From assembly GCF_002214625.1 (NCBI RefSeq), contig NZ_CP015994.1, positions 496,001 through 560,000 of the forward strand: DNA of 64,000 nt. The letters are read 5' to 3'. Origin of the DNA: Anaplasma ovis str. Haibei. Its GTDB lineage: Bacteria; Pseudomonadota; Alphaproteobacteria; Rickettsiales; Anaplasmataceae. A program made the translations under genes and the position numbers. Positions 34,900 to 44,133 of this stretch are shown here, one piece after another (within the stretch, counting starts at the first letter, position 1; each line of letters opens with the position of its first letter). The notes under the pieces were generated by a model. The model saw nothing but the letters and a program-made list of their open reading frames with translations, did no database searches and was not told where the DNA came from.

Positions 34900-35943
34900 C
34901 TAACAAGGCATTTTCTTTGAAGTTGAGTATTGGAAGTTCAGTGGAGTATCGGGGAACAGCACCTTGTATATATCGTGGCACGCAAGTGCAGATTCAGAAA
35001 ACCCTACCAATATCAGCTTCAACTTGCCTTGGTAGTGTGCCACGTCCCCCACAGCGTATATCCTTGCGCGTGCAGTTCTGCATGTAGACTGGTCTATCGG
35101 TATGTAAAAACTCTCAACTCCAAGGCCCCAGTTGGCAATTGGCCCGAGTTTTGCTGAAATTCCAAAGAATGGTAACAGAAAATCCGCATCTATGCGGATT
35201 TCTTCTTTAGAAACTATATTCCTAATGATAACCCCATTCAGTATTCCATCATTACCCTCAAGCCCCGCAAGTTGGTATGGTACCAATAACTTGATCTGGC
35301 CGCGCTCAGCAAGACCTTCTAAGTTACGTAGAGTGTTCGGAGCACAGCGAAATGAATGTCTACGGTGTATGACATGTACTGAATCCGCAACTTCAGATAG
35401 GCTCACTGCCCAATCTGCTGCAGAGTCCCCTCCTCCGGCAATTACTACTCGTTTGCCATGAAATCTTGATACGTCGCTCACATGATAAAAAATAGACTTA
35501 TCTTCATATTCCGTAATGCCGTCTAAAGGGGGGCGGTTAGGGCCACCCCCCCCGGAACCGGCAGCAATTATAATCGCTCCGCAGCGTACCCCCACTTCTT
35601 TGTCTGTTACAACAACAAAATATTCCCCTTCCTCTAGCACTTGTTCAGCGGTATGCCTCAACAAATAGGTAGGTTTAAATGGGTCAGCCTGCCGCTTCAG
35701 ATTGCTCACCAAATCCCTAGCTAAGGTTACGGGATACGCCGGTATGTCATAAATCGGCTTTTCTGGGTACAACACCGCACACTGCCCCCCTACTTCACCT
35801 AAGGCATCGATGACGCAAGTACTCATCCCAAGCATTCCCGCCTGAAAAACGGTGAAAAGCCCAACCGGACCGGCCCCAACAACGGCTATGTCACTGGTAG
35901 CGTGTATTTTCACGCCAATCACCTCCTCAAACCTACCTGCCAA
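34900..35943 (-). CDS. Ferredoxin-NADP reductase, thioredoxin-reductase-like (type 2)
   Basis: FAD enzyme that exchanges electrons between NADPH and ferredoxin. 347 residues: N-terminal FAD site DIAVVGAGPVGLFTVFQAG, then GEVGGQCAVLYPEKPIYDIPAYP, which lacks the CxxC of true thioredoxin reductase (so the FNR type). The NADP site is VVIAGGGDSAADWAVSL with HRRHSFR; the second FAD motif is IYAVGDVAHYQGKLKLI. The start reads MAGRFEEVIGVKIHATSDI. A poly-G tract codes for GSGGGGPNRPP where the family normally has a Phe (GAFxP type), and the decayed copy at 33862 retains Phe. Followed downstream by two tandem partial copies. Confidence 0.93.
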   Translation of the reverse strand: MAGRFEEVIGVKIHATSDIAVVGAGPVGLFTVFQAGMLGMSTCVIDALGEVGGQCAVLYPEKPIYDIPAYPVTLARDLVSNLKRQADPFKPTYLLRHTAEQVLEEGEYFVVVTDKEVGVRCGAIIIAAGSGGGGPNRPPLDGITEYEDKSIFYHVSDVSRFHGKRVVIAGGGDSAADWAVSLSEVADSVHVIHRRHSFRCAPNTLRNLEGLAERGQIKLLVPYQLAGLEGNDGILNGVIIRNIVSKEEIRIDADFLLPFFGISAKLGPIANWGLGVESFYIPIDQSTCRTARARIYAVGDVAHYQGKLKLILVGFSESALACHDIYKVLFPDTPLNFQYSTSKKMPC

Positions 35944-36000
35944 ACGTACTATTGCTGAAGTACTGGGTAATACGCTTCCGAAGATGGGTAAGGTGCGGCA

Positions 36001-37335
36001 TTAACTCACCCCGGAAACTACCATATCATCAAACCTCAAAGTTGGGGAATTGACAGATCGCAAAAACGACAAGTCATTCGCTGCGTGCATGCCAGCAAAC
36101 ATATCTCGCAAATTTCCGGCCACTGTTATGCCATGCACCGGGTGCGTCACTTTGCCATTTTCAATCATAAAGCCAAAAGCGCCTTGGCTGTAATCTCCCG
36201 TTGTTAAATTGACCCCAGAACCAAAAAGGTCGGTTATGTACACGCCCTCTTTGATGTCAGACATCAGCAACTCAGGAGAGGTGCCACTACTCTTTATATA
36301 GAAGTTACTAACCCCCGGGCTAATCGAGGCGTTACTGCATCTTACTGCACTACCTGTAGTATGCAACCCCAGTTGTTTTGCAGTACGCATGTCCAGCAGC
36401 CAACTTTTTAGGACTCCACCCTCAACTACGTTATTCCTACGACTGCAAATACCTTCCCCATCAAACGGCCTTGTGGAGATCCCCCCAGGCATTAGAGGAT
36501 CATCAACAATGTGAATATCACCGCGAAAAATACTGCTGCCAATGCTATCGACAAGGAATGATGTTTTATCGGCTATTGCACCGCCATTGATTGCCGCGGC
36601 AAAGCTTCTTAAAAAGGCAGATGCCACTCGATTTTCGAACAATACGGGAACCTTACAGGTTTGCATCTCACGTGCGTTAAGCCTCCTGAACGCTCTAGCG
36701 GCTGCGTCTTTACCCAAAACTTCCGGCTTCTCCAGATCAGCAAAGCGATTTTTCACAGAAAAGCTATAGTCCACTTCCATCTTTCCGCCATCAGAGGATA
36801 CGACAGACACGGAAGTGGAAAAGCAAGACCGCTTGTACGAGCCCATAAACCCGTTGGAAGTAGCAAGCACCATCTCACTGTTCGAATGAGAAAAAGATGC
36901 ACCTTCGGAATTTACTATCTTGCCGTCATAAGAAAGCGCCACATCCTCCATAATATTAAGTATTTCGCAAATTCTTGAGACTTCAACTACTGAGTCATCG
37001 AACAGCAGCATATCGCTTATGTCTTCGCTATACTCACCGCTTACATCACTAATAGAAATGTACGGATCTTCAGGCATGGACGATGCTATTGCAATTGCAG
37101 CATCCACCAAGTCAGAAATTTTATTTGGGTCATTAAAGGAGATGCAGGAACACCGTTTACCGTCAATTATGACTCGCAAACCTATCTGGCAGTTTTTAGA
37201 GTACACTGTTTCTTCGTGTTTGAGCAAACGCTGAGAAACAGCTGTGGACTCACCCGCACAGACGACTATCTCCCACGCTACACCCCTAGACCGGACAGCT
37301 CTAATGACCTTATCGGTAATCTCCCGGGTATTCAA
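36001..37335 (-). CDS. pmbA: TldE/PmbA-family metalloprotease subunit
   Basis: Member of the TldD/PmbA family; TldE pairs with the metalloprotease TldD to process small peptides and help degrade antitoxin-like proteins. 444 residues, normal length. Family features include the N-terminal EIVVCAGESTAVSQR, IGLRVIIDGKRCSCISFND, and the conserved C-terminal FYIKSSGTSPELLMSDIKEGVYITDLFGSGVNLTTGDYSQGAFGFMIENGKVTHPVHGITVAGNLRDMF pattern in pieces. It lacks the HExxxH of TldD, as expected for TldE. It is the last gene of the likely atpG-folE-pmbA run. Confidence 0.9.
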   Translation of the reverse strand: MNTREITDKVIRAVRSRGVAWEIVVCAGESTAVSQRLLKHEETVYSKNCQIGLRVIIDGKRCSCISFNDPNKISDLVDAAIAIASSMPEDPYISISDVSGEYSEDISDMLLFDDSVVEVSRICEILNIMEDVALSYDGKIVNSEGASFSHSNSEMVLATSNGFMGSYKRSCFSTSVSVVSSDGGKMEVDYSFSVKNRFADLEKPEVLGKDAAARAFRRLNAREMQTCKVPVLFENRVASAFLRSFAAAINGGAIADKTSFLVDSIGSSIFRGDIHIVDDPLMPGGISTRPFDGEGICSRRNNVVEGGVLKSWLLDMRTAKQLGLHTTGSAVRCSNASISPGVSNFYIKSSGTSPELLMSDIKEGVYITDLFGSGVNLTTGDYSQGAFGFMIENGKVTHPVHGITVAGNLRDMFAGMHAANDLSFLRSVNSPTLRFDDMVVSGVS

Positions 37336-37344
37336 AGCACGCTC

Positions 37345-37941
37345 CTAAGAAAACTTACACCCTATTCTACAGAAAAACTCGCTGCGCATATCCTGATTGT
37401 TCTGAAATTCACCTAACATGCAACTAGTCTGCAATTTAAGACCATTTGCAGCCTCTCCTCCTGAGTATTTTGCACACCAGTGCTCTGCCTCAATTAGCAC
37501 CGCAACACCCGCAGGTTTTAGGAGAGCACCTAAAAATTGTGCAATTTGGACAGTCATACGCTCTTGTACCTGCAAACGCTTAGCAAATATGTCTACCACC
37601 CTGACTATGGCACCAACTCCAATCACAGTGGCCTTCGGAATGTATGAAACATTCACCACCCCGGTCATCGGAGACATATGATGCTCGCAAGTAGAAGAAA
37701 AATTCACCCCCCGCAGCAGTATCATATCGGAATAACCCTCATTAGCAAATACAGAATTGCGGAAGTCATGCGATGATTCAAGCGCATATCCCTGAAAAGA
37801 CTCCTTATAGGCGCTTAAAACCCTGCCAGCCGTTAAAGATAGACCTTCTCTGCCGGGAGAATCATCAGCCCATCTAATAAGGACTTCAATCGCCTCTTCG
37901 GCGTCTTTATCAGAAGGCTTACGACCCAAATCCTTATACAT
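37345..37941 (-). CDS. folE: GTP cyclohydrolase I
   Basis: Zn enzyme making dihydroneopterin triphosphate, the first step of folate synthesis. 198 residues with the zinc/active-site motif CEHHMSPMTG, RLQVQERMTVQIAQFL and AEHWCAKYSG (family AxHxCxxxRG; here Lys-Tyr in place of the usual residues). The C-terminal SRMVT-like stretch is reduced to LQTSCMLGEFQNNQDMRSEFF. It lies 9 bases upstream of pmbA and 6 bases downstream of atpG, so the three are probably one operon. Confidence 0.92.
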   Translation of the reverse strand: MYKDLGRKPSDKDAEEAIEVLIRWADDSPGREGLSLTAGRVLSAYKESFQGYALESSHDFRNSVFANEGYSDMILLRGVNFSSTCEHHMSPMTGVVNVSYIPKATVIGVGAIVRVVDIFAKRLQVQERMTVQIAQFLGALLKPAGVAVLIEAEHWCAKYSGGEAANGLKLQTSCMLGEFQNNQDMRSEFFCRIGCKFS

Positions 37942-37947
37942 GGCAGG

Positions 37948-38808
37948 CTAGCCCAAAGCTTCACACCCACTGACGATCTCTATCAAGTCAGTGGTAATCG
38001 CGGCTTGCCTTGAACGGTTGTAGTCTAACAAGAGACGATTCAACATGCTCTTCGTGTTAGAGTTAGCAGATTCCATAGCAATCATACGAGAGCAATGCTC
38101 GCACACCAAGCTTTCGCACATTGCAAGGTATAGCTTACCCATGAAGCTGTTTATATACAACTTCTTGCGTACGGACAAAAGGTCGGGATCGTAATTGCAT
38201 ATAACCTCTTCCGTGCTTACGCCACGGCCCTCAGTGCCTTCTTCCGGGTTATCAACTATTAAAACATCTTCAGCTGCCGGCTCCTGCCGCGTAGAACTGT
38301 AAAATTTGCTATAAAGCGCAACTACCCGGCTGTAAGCAGAAAAATCCACACCCAGACCATACAGCACATTCTTAAAATCCAGAAAGCCTATGCCCCTCGG
38401 CTGAGGTATAACCCCCACAACTTCACCAAAAGCCTGCACGTGCGCGCAGCCAACCAGCTCGTGCGCCTTTTTCCCTATAAACAGGAAACTCACCTTCTCT
38501 CCAACGTTGGAAGATATCGATGAAACGTATTCGCGCAGAAACTTCGCAGCCGAGTGGTTGAACCCTCCGCAGAGCCCCTTATCAGACGAAAACACCAGCA
38601 GCAGAACTCCTGATGCCCCACCAGCTTCCGCAAGGTATCGATGCTCGCCATCCTCCTTGGCTATGGTGCTGCAGTAGTCGCGAGCGTGAATAAGGCGCTC
38701 CCTAGCCACGCGGAACTTAGAGGCAGAAATCATCTGCATAACCTTGGTTGTCTTTTGTATAGACCTCACGCTCCTTATCCTCAGCGCAAGAGCTTTGAGA
38801 TTGGCCAT
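37948..38808 (-). CDS. atpG: F1 ATP synthase gamma subunit
   Basis: Central stalk of the F1 motor. Start at the ATG at 38808 (MANLKALALRIRSVRSIQKTTKVMQMISASKF), the canonical N-terminus; a GTG two codons upstream is also in frame. The C-terminus (MIAMESANSNTKSMLNRLLLDYNRSRQAAITTDLIEIVSGCEAL) carries the conserved M-A-S-A-N-D/S-N-A/T block. About 286 residues, normal. Other ATP synthase genes are not in the window, so the atp genes are split, as usual in Rickettsiales. Confidence 0.95.
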   Translation of the reverse strand: MANLKALALRIRSVRSIQKTTKVMQMISASKFRVARERLIHARDYCSTIAKEDGEHRYLAEAGGASGVLLLVFSSDKGLCGGFNHSAAKFLREYVSSISSNVGEKVSFLFIGKKAHELVGCAHVQAFGEVVGVIPQPRGIGFLDFKNVLYGLGVDFSAYSRVVALYSKFYSSTRQEPAAEDVLIVDNPEEGTEGRGVSTEEVICNYDPDLLSVRKKLYINSFMGKLYLAMCESLVCEHCSRMIAMESANSNTKSMLNRLLLDYNRSRQAAITTDLIEIVSGCEALG

Positions 38809-38814
38809 AGACAC

Positions 38815-39115
38815 ACCAAACTGTTACGCCACAAGTATATTGTTTTTTGGCTGCCGTACAAGCTCTAAAAGCGATTCCAAAACAAAACGGTGCAATGCCT
38901 GAAAACTCCGGCCAAATCCCTTTCATACAAGTTTAAGTATCTGAGCCAGTAGCAGCCTTGTTACAGACAGTAATTACCCATGTTGTATTACGCATGGCGA
39001 GATGCACGCTATAAAAGCCAAGCACTCCGGTTTATGGGTCGCTTAACATGAAGAATTTGGGCTTGACATCCGCATGGATTGATAGATACTTGCCCTTGTT
39101 CTTTGCTTGCTCTCG
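38815..39115. other. Divergent intergenic region atpG/nuoD
   Basis: About 300 bases with no gene recognised; it should carry the divergent promoters for the leftward atpG-folE-pmbA run and the rightward nuoD-nuoE-dnaQ run. A short minus-strand ORF (38717-38926) is not convincing. Confidence 0.4.
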
Positions 39116-40303
39116 ATGTCTGATACCCGCAGCAGCCAAATCAAGCCGATGACCTTAAACTTTGGGCCGCAGCATCCGGCTGCCCATGGAGTTATGCGTC
39201 TGGTCTTAGAAATGAGCGGCGAAGTGATCGAGAGGATTGATCCGCACATAGGCTTGCTCCATAGGGGCACTGAGAAGCTCATAGAGTATAAAACATATCT
39301 GCAGGCACTTCCGTATTTTGATCGCCTAGATTATGTCTCCCCAATGTCACAAGAGCACGCCTATTCTTTGTGCGTAGAGAAGTTGCTACAGTGCACCGTT
39401 CCGCCAAGGGCAAAATACATTAGGGTTATTTTTTGCGAACTCACAAGAATTCTCAACCACCTGCTAAACGTCTCCAGCCAAGCACTCGATACGGGCGCCA
39501 CCACTCCACTCTTGTGGATGTTTGAGGAACGGGAGAAAATGCTCTCCTTCTATGAGAGAGCCTCTGGAGCCAGGTTTCATGCTGCATACATAAGGCCAGG
39601 GGGAATTGCGGCAGACGTGCCTGATGGCCTACTAGATGACATACACGCGTTTACGGAGAGTTTTCCCAAGCTTCTTGACGACGTAGATGGTTTATTGACC
39701 GAAAATAGCATATGGAAGCAGCGCAATGTTGACATAGGCACAGTTTCAAAAGCACAAGCATTAGATTGGGGGTTTTCGGGCCCTATGTTAAGGGCATGTG
39801 GGATACCTTGGGATCTGAGAAAGAGCCAGCCATACGAGATATACGAGACTTTAGATTTCAAAATACCCGTGGGCAGTAATGGTGACTGTTACGATAGGTA
39901 CCTGGTGCGAATGGCCGAAATGCGTGAGTCTATATCAATTATCAGGCAGTGTCTTAACAGTGTGCCCGAAGGGCCCGTGAAGACCGACGATCGCAAAATC
40001 GCGCCACCTAGGAGGGAGGAGCTAAAATACTCTATGGAAGCGCTTATTCACCACTTTAAGCTGTTTTCTGAGGGGTACAAAGTCCCCAAAGGCGAAGCAT
40101 ATGTGGCGGTGGAGGCGCCTAAGGGCGAGTTTGGGGTCTATATAGTATCAGATGGCACCAATAAGCCTTACAGATGTAGAATAAGGGCACCGGGTTTTGC
40201 CCATTTACAAGCAATAGATGCAATGGCTAGGGGGCATATGTTGGCGGATCTTACCGCAATCATAGGCTCACTAGACATCGTATTTGGAGAGATAGACAGG
40301 TAG
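39116..40303 (+). CDS. nuoD: NADH-quinone oxidoreductase subunit D (49 kDa)
   Basis: Core subunit of complex I forming the quinone-binding pocket. Start at the ATG at 39116 ([25 protein letters not shown]), where the 49-kDa signature begins. [20 protein letters not shown] and [19 protein letters not shown] follow, and the C-terminal [35 protein letters not shown] pattern is complete. About 395 residues. It is followed after 4 bases by nuoE. Confidence 0.97.
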   Translation: MSDTRSSQIKPMTLNFGPQHPAAHGVMRLVLEMSGEVIERIDPHIGLLHRGTEKLIEYKTYLQALPYFDRLDYVSPMSQEHAYSLCVEKLLQCTVPPRAKYIRVIFCELTRILNHLLNVSSQALDTGATTPLLWMFEEREKMLSFYERASGARFHAAYIRPGGIAADVPDGLLDDIHAFTESFPKLLDDVDGLLTENSIWKQRNVDIGTVSKAQALDWGFSGPMLRACGIPWDLRKSQPYEIYETLDFKIPVGSNGDCYDRYLVRMAEMRESISIIRQCLNSVPEGPVKTDDRKIAPPRREELKYSMEALIHHFKLFSEGYKVPKGEAYVAVEAPKGEFGVYIVSDGTNKPYRCRIRAPGFAHLQAIDAMARGHMLADLTAIIGSLDIVFGEIDR

Positions 40304-40307
40304 GGTT

Positions 40308-40817
40308 ATGGATCAAAATCCGGAGAAATTTGAATTTACACCCAGTAACTTGGAAGAGGCCCGTAAGCATATTAGCCATTATCCTGATGATCGTAAGTCT
40401 AGCGCAGTTATGCCGCTTTTGCATCTAGTGCAGAACCAAGCTGGGGGGTTTATACCACAGTCAGCCATAGGCTATATAGCCGATCTTCTTGATATGCGTC
40501 CGGTTCATGTGCGGGAAGTCGTTGAGTTTTACTCTATGTACAACACTGCTCCGGTGGGGAAATACTTAGTGCAAGTCTGTCGCACAACCCCTTGCTGGCT
40601 GCGCGGGGGGAATGATGTACTAAACACCTGCAAGAAGGTGCTTAAAATTGATGTTGGTGAGACCACCAAGGACAACCTCTTCACTCTCAGGGAGGTTGAG
40701 TGTTTAGGGGCTTGCGTAAATGCCCCTGTTGTGCAAATAAATGACGACTATTACGAGGAATTAGATTCCGAAAAGATGGGGGAGATTCTACACAAACTTA
40801 GGCAAAGTGGCAACTAG
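40308..40817 (+). CDS. nuoE: NADH-quinone oxidoreductase subunit E (24 kDa)
   Basis: Thioredoxin-like [2Fe-2S] subunit of the complex I NADH module. 169 residues: YPDDRKSSAVMPLLHLVQNQAGG at the N-terminus, VREVVEFYSMYNTAPVGKY, and iron-sulfur ligands in VCRTTPCWLRG and ECLGACVNAPVVQIND. It follows nuoD by 4 bases and overlaps the start of dnaQ by 11. Confidence 0.96.
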   Translation: MDQNPEKFEFTPSNLEEARKHISHYPDDRKSSAVMPLLHLVQNQAGGFIPQSAIGYIADLLDMRPVHVREVVEFYSMYNTAPVGKYLVQVCRTTPCWLRGGNDVLNTCKKVLKIDVGETTKDNLFTLREVECLGACVNAPVVQINDDYYEELDSEKMGEILHKLRQSGN

Positions 40818-41502
40818 AGAGATAGTCTTAGATACTGAAACCACGGGTTTGGACGCAGCCACAGGCGACAGAATAATAGAGATTGGTTGCGTGGAGCTGG
40901 TTGACTTTGTAATGACGGGCCAGGTTTTTCACAAGTACATAAACCCGGAGCGTGATATCCCTATCGCAGCGACAAAAATTCATGGCATCACCACCGATAT
41001 GGTAAGAGATATGCCAAGGTTTGCCGAGATAGCGGACCAGTTTCTGAGTTTTGTGCAAGATAGTGTGCTAGTGATACACAACGCCGGGTTCGATCTCAAG
41101 TTTATTGAGATGGAAATGGAGCGCGTAGGCAAGACGAGGCCAGATAATCCTATTGTAGACACGCTCGAGGTGGCCCGCAGAAAATTCCCTGGTATGCCAG
41201 CCAGCTTGGATGCCTTATGTAAGAGATTCGACATTTCGACCAGCAGTCGTAAATTTCACGGAGCGCTAAAAGACGCGATTCTGCTAGCGCGAGTTTATGT
41301 TGAGTTGTGTGGTGGGATACAACGGTCTCTGGGCTTCGCAATTGGAGAACCAGACCGGGCAGCAAAGGAGAACAGCGTCTCAAAGCCGACGTTGCAAGCC
41401 CCGCGCGAGTTTGCCATAAGCGACCTAGAGCACGAGCTACACATGAAGTCCATTAGTAAGATGAAAGATCCAATATGGAATATGTACCTAAAGAATGAGT
41501 GA
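40807..41502 (+). CDS. dnaQ: DNA polymerase III epsilon subunit (proofreading exonuclease)
   Basis: 3'-5' proofreading exonuclease of the replicase. GTG start (MATREIVLDTETTGLD) overlapping the end of nuoE. DEDDh motifs: Exo I VLDTETTGL, Exo II VIHNAGFDLKFIEMEMER, Exo III with HGALKDAILLARVYVEL (His-Asp). 231 residues, normal. The C-terminal part (EFAISDLEHELHMKSISKMKDPIWNMYLKNE) would bind the polymerase alpha subunit. It probably shares the nuo transcript. Confidence 0.95.
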   Translation: MATREIVLDTETTGLDAATGDRIIEIGCVELVDFVMTGQVFHKYINPERDIPIAATKIHGITTDMVRDMPRFAEIADQFLSFVQDSVLVIHNAGFDLKFIEMEMERVGKTRPDNPIVDTLEVARRKFPGMPASLDALCKRFDISTSSRKFHGALKDAILLARVYVELCGGIQRSLGFAIGEPDRAAKENSVSKPTLQAPREFAISDLEHELHMKSISKMKDPIWNMYLKNE

Positions 41503-41547
41503 CTGACCACCCGTGCTACATATCGGCCAATTACAACTCGGGAACGC

Positions 41548-43092
41548 TCACTCTCTGTGGCGATAATCAGAAAAGCTTGCAGCCTCCGCCACATGATCTT
41601 CCGCAACCTCACCGTGCCCTGCTAGATCCGCAATCGTTCTAGCAACCTTCAGGATCTTTGAGGCATCTCTGTTTGACAGACACCCAACGTCGAGAACCTT
41701 AGTCAAAAGCTTACTGGCTGAGTTGGTCATCCCGCGCATTATAAATTTCTCAACTTCACCCGCGGCCAGCGTTGCATTATTCTTTCGCATGTTACCATAT
41801 CTAGCTGTCTGCATAAGCCTAGCCTCAACCACTCGCACCTTTATTGATGCAGAACTTATAGAGTTGTCATAAGCTTTATTAGCAAACATACTAACATTTT
41901 CTACTTCCACTTTTATGTCTATCCTACTCATAATCGGCCCAGAAATTCTTCCTTGATATTCTGCGCCACACCTAGGTGCCCTCGCACATTTTCTGCCCAA
42001 ATCATTAATATACCCACATCGGCATGGATTCATCGCAGCTACAAGTTGAAAGTTTGCTGGATAAGTTATGTGGGCATTGGCCCTTGAGATCACCACTTGC
42101 TTATCCTCCATAGGCTGCCTCAAGGATTCTAAAACGGATTTAGAGAATTCAGGAAGCTCATCTAGAAATAACACGCCATTGTGGGCCAAAGTTATTTCCC
42201 CAGGTAAGGCCTGCCTACCCCCACCAACCATCGAGGCAAGCGACGCAGAACTGTGTGGTTCACGAAATGGTCTGGAAGTTACAAGGTGGCGCATACCCTT
42301 TTGCACTATGCTATAAATAACATTAATTTCCAGTATCTCTTGTGCATCTAAATCTGGAAGTATACCTATTAACCTCTTGGCCATCATTGATTTACCAGAG
42401 CCCGGCGGACCAATCATTAAAATGTTATGGCCCCCAGCGGCTGCAATCTCCATTGCACGTTTTGCCACACTGTGTCCTTTTACATCTTGCATGTCAGGCA
42501 TAACTTGGGTGGGTTGGCTATCATCACGCTGGCGCTCTTGGCTAGGCAAACCAGAGTGCGTCAATAACTCCGCCGTATCTTCAACCTCATTGAGATAATC
42601 AACCAGCGACAGGAGGTGTCTTGGACCCAATATTGGAATATCATGAATAAATTTGGCCTCCGTCATGTTCCCACATGGGCATATAACCCCTTTGTGCAAG
42701 CTCTTCGCATGCACTACAGCCGCTAAAACTCCAGACACAGGCGTGATTCTACCATCCAATGCAAGCTCGCCAAGCACAATGTGTGAAGCAAGTTTTTCAG
42801 GCTGCCTCAGCACTCCTGTGGCACTTAATATACCCAGGGCTATTGGTAAATCATAGTGGCTCCCTTCCTTAGAAAATCCTGCTGGTGATAAATTAACAGT
42901 AATCCTCTTGGGCGGCATTGGGGCTTTCACCGAAGACAATGCTGCACGTATTCTATCTCGCGACTCCGCAACAACTTTATCAGGCATGCCCACAATGTTA
43001 AATGCCGGAAGGCCTTGCGCCACATGTACTTGTACCACAACATCTACTGTGCATACCCCGATAAACGCCACTGTGTGTACATCAGCAAACAT
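41548..43092 (-). CDS. comM: ComM/YifB-family AAA+ ATPase (Mg-chelatase-like)
   Basis: Hexameric AAA+ helicase that branch-migrates DNA during recombination/natural transformation. 514 residues: N-terminal Lon-like part (VHVAQGLPAFNIVGMPDKVVAESRDRIRAAL, KRITVNLSPAGFSKEGSHYDLPIALGIL), central AAA+ with Walker A GPPGSGKS and Walker B VLFLDELPEF, a Cys-rich insert MNPCRCGYINDLGRKCARAP, then the lid and C-terminal helices. Conserved length. Its presence is of interest because this lineage also has GTA-like genes and much fragment recombination. Confidence 0.95.
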   Translation of the reverse strand: MFADVHTVAFIGVCTVDVVVQVHVAQGLPAFNIVGMPDKVVAESRDRIRAALSSVKAPMPPKRITVNLSPAGFSKEGSHYDLPIALGILSATGVLRQPEKLASHIVLGELALDGRITPVSGVLAAVVHAKSLHKGVICPCGNMTEAKFIHDIPILGPRHLLSLVDYLNEVEDTAELLTHSGLPSQERQRDDSQPTQVMPDMQDVKGHSVAKRAMEIAAAGGHNILMIGPPGSGKSMMAKRLIGILPDLDAQEILEINVIYSIVQKGMRHLVTSRPFREPHSSASLASMVGGGRQALPGEITLAHNGVLFLDELPEFSKSVLESLRQPMEDKQVVISRANAHITYPANFQLVAAMNPCRCGYINDLGRKCARAPRCGAEYQGRISGPIMSRIDIKVEVENVSMFANKAYDNSISSASIKVRVVEARLMQTARYGNMRKNNATLAAGEVEKFIMRGMTNSASKLLTKVLDVGCLSNRDASKILKVARTIADLAGHGEVAEDHVAEAASFSDYRHRE

Positions 43093-43130
43093 CGCGATAA
43101 AGGCCCAATAAACTCACCATTGTAGCAAAG

Positions 43131-43370
43131 ATGCTTGAAGTTACTAGCAAAAATCTTAATATCTTAAGACTTTTTACATGCTATACACCCAACAACGTAA
43201 TTTCTGACCTCAATTGTGTAATGCACGAGGTAACCACTACCTTCCCCACTAGTCAAATCAGCACATTGAATTATGACATATTATGTATAATGGCTATCAT
43301 CGCAGGTATGGTTATAATAATACGGGCATTTTTTGGCATACAAGGCTGCATTCTCCGCGTAAAAATATGA
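43131..43370 (+). CDS. Possible small membrane protein (doubtful)
   Basis: 79-codon ORF with one C-terminal hydrophobic stretch (about residues 48-72, LNYDILCIMAIIAGMVIIIRAFF). No family and no clear ribosome-binding site. Its last codons overlap a perfect hairpin (43359-43382). It may be chance; the region between comM and the OMP gene otherwise has no gene. Confidence 0.25.
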   Translation: MLEVTSKNLNILRLFTCYTPNNVISDLNCVMHEVTTTFPTSQISTLNYDILCIMAIIAGMVIIIRAFFGIQGCILRVKI

Positions 43371-43382
43371 AAATATTTTTAC
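43359..43382 (+). promoter_or_regulatory. Perfect AT-rich hairpin upstream of the OMP gene
   Basis: GTAAAAATAT and its exact complement ATATTTTTAC flank a GAAA loop: a 10-bp stem with a GNRA tetraloop, 112 bases before the OMP start. It has no G/C-rich base or following U tract, so it is not a normal terminator. It could be a regulator-binding dyad or an RNA stem in a leader. Confidence 0.4.
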
Positions 43383-43494
43383 TACTCTGGTTAAATAATT
43401 ACACTTTGCAAAATTGTTAGTAGTACTTTGTATGAATAAGCATTTAAAATCACCGCTTACGTTTTACAGCGTACCCTTTTTCGAGAGTATATCT

Positions 43495-44133
43495 ATGACA
43501 TCTTACATAACAAGGCGAGCGCGGCTCTTCTGCTGTGCTGCGCTCACGACGATAGCACTAACGAGCATGCCCGCATTTGCTATAGAGGGCGGTGAAGGAC
43601 CTGCAACCGCGGATTTAGGCATACGCTTAGGCATGTATCATGAGGGAGATAGACTTCCCTTACAACCCCAGAAAGACGGCGGTGTCGCTACACAAGGCAC
43701 CAAAAACTACAGCGCACTGGCTGGAGTAAGGTATGTCGTTACTACAAAGAAGCTTGGTAATTTCTCAGTAGAGGTCGGATATGCATACCGCTCCGAACAG
43801 CTTGTGCATAATTACAACTTTGCGGAGATGAAGAAGCGCATAGGTGACTACTCATCTTTGTATACAGAGGCGCGATGGGGAACCAATGGCCTGCTTTTGG
43901 TACAAAACCTGGGGTTTAGCCTGGGCGCCAGTATCGGCGGCGAAAAGGTTGACCAAGGCACCATGCCGGTACGTTTTATGGGTGGGTTTACATACAAAGT
44001 CGGTGGAATCACTAGCATATATGCCGGACTGCAGTATGTTACACACTTACAGTCAATATCACCTGTAAGTCTTTCCCTAGAAGACTACAAGGGAGTTCCA
44101 AAGTACGTGGTGGGAGTAGAATTTGCCGTATAG
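43495..44133 (+). CDS. Outer-membrane beta-barrel protein, surface-antigen type
   Basis: 212-residue exported protein. I use the ATG at 43495 (MTSYITRRARLFCCAALTT) because GAGAG precedes it by 7 bases and it gives a proper signal peptide with cleavage near MPAFA-IEGG; the frame is open upstream to 43414. The mature part alternates strands with aromatic residues (FSVEVGYAYRSEQLVHNYNF, LYTEARWGTNGLLLVQNLGFSLGAS in two pieces) and ends VPKYVVGVEFAV, a barrel-closing strand. Probably an outer-membrane porin or surface protein of the Anaplasma type; subfamily not assigned. Confidence 0.75.
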   Translation: MTSYITRRARLFCCAALTTIALTSMPAFAIEGGEGPATADLGIRLGMYHEGDRLPLQPQKDGGVATQGTKNYSALAGVRYVVTTKKLGNFSVEVGYAYRSEQLVHNYNFAEMKKRIGDYSSLYTEARWGTNGLLLVQNLGFSLGASIGGEKVDQGTMPVRFMGGFTYKVGGITSIYAGLQYVTHLQSISPVSLSLEDYKGVPKYVVGVEFAV

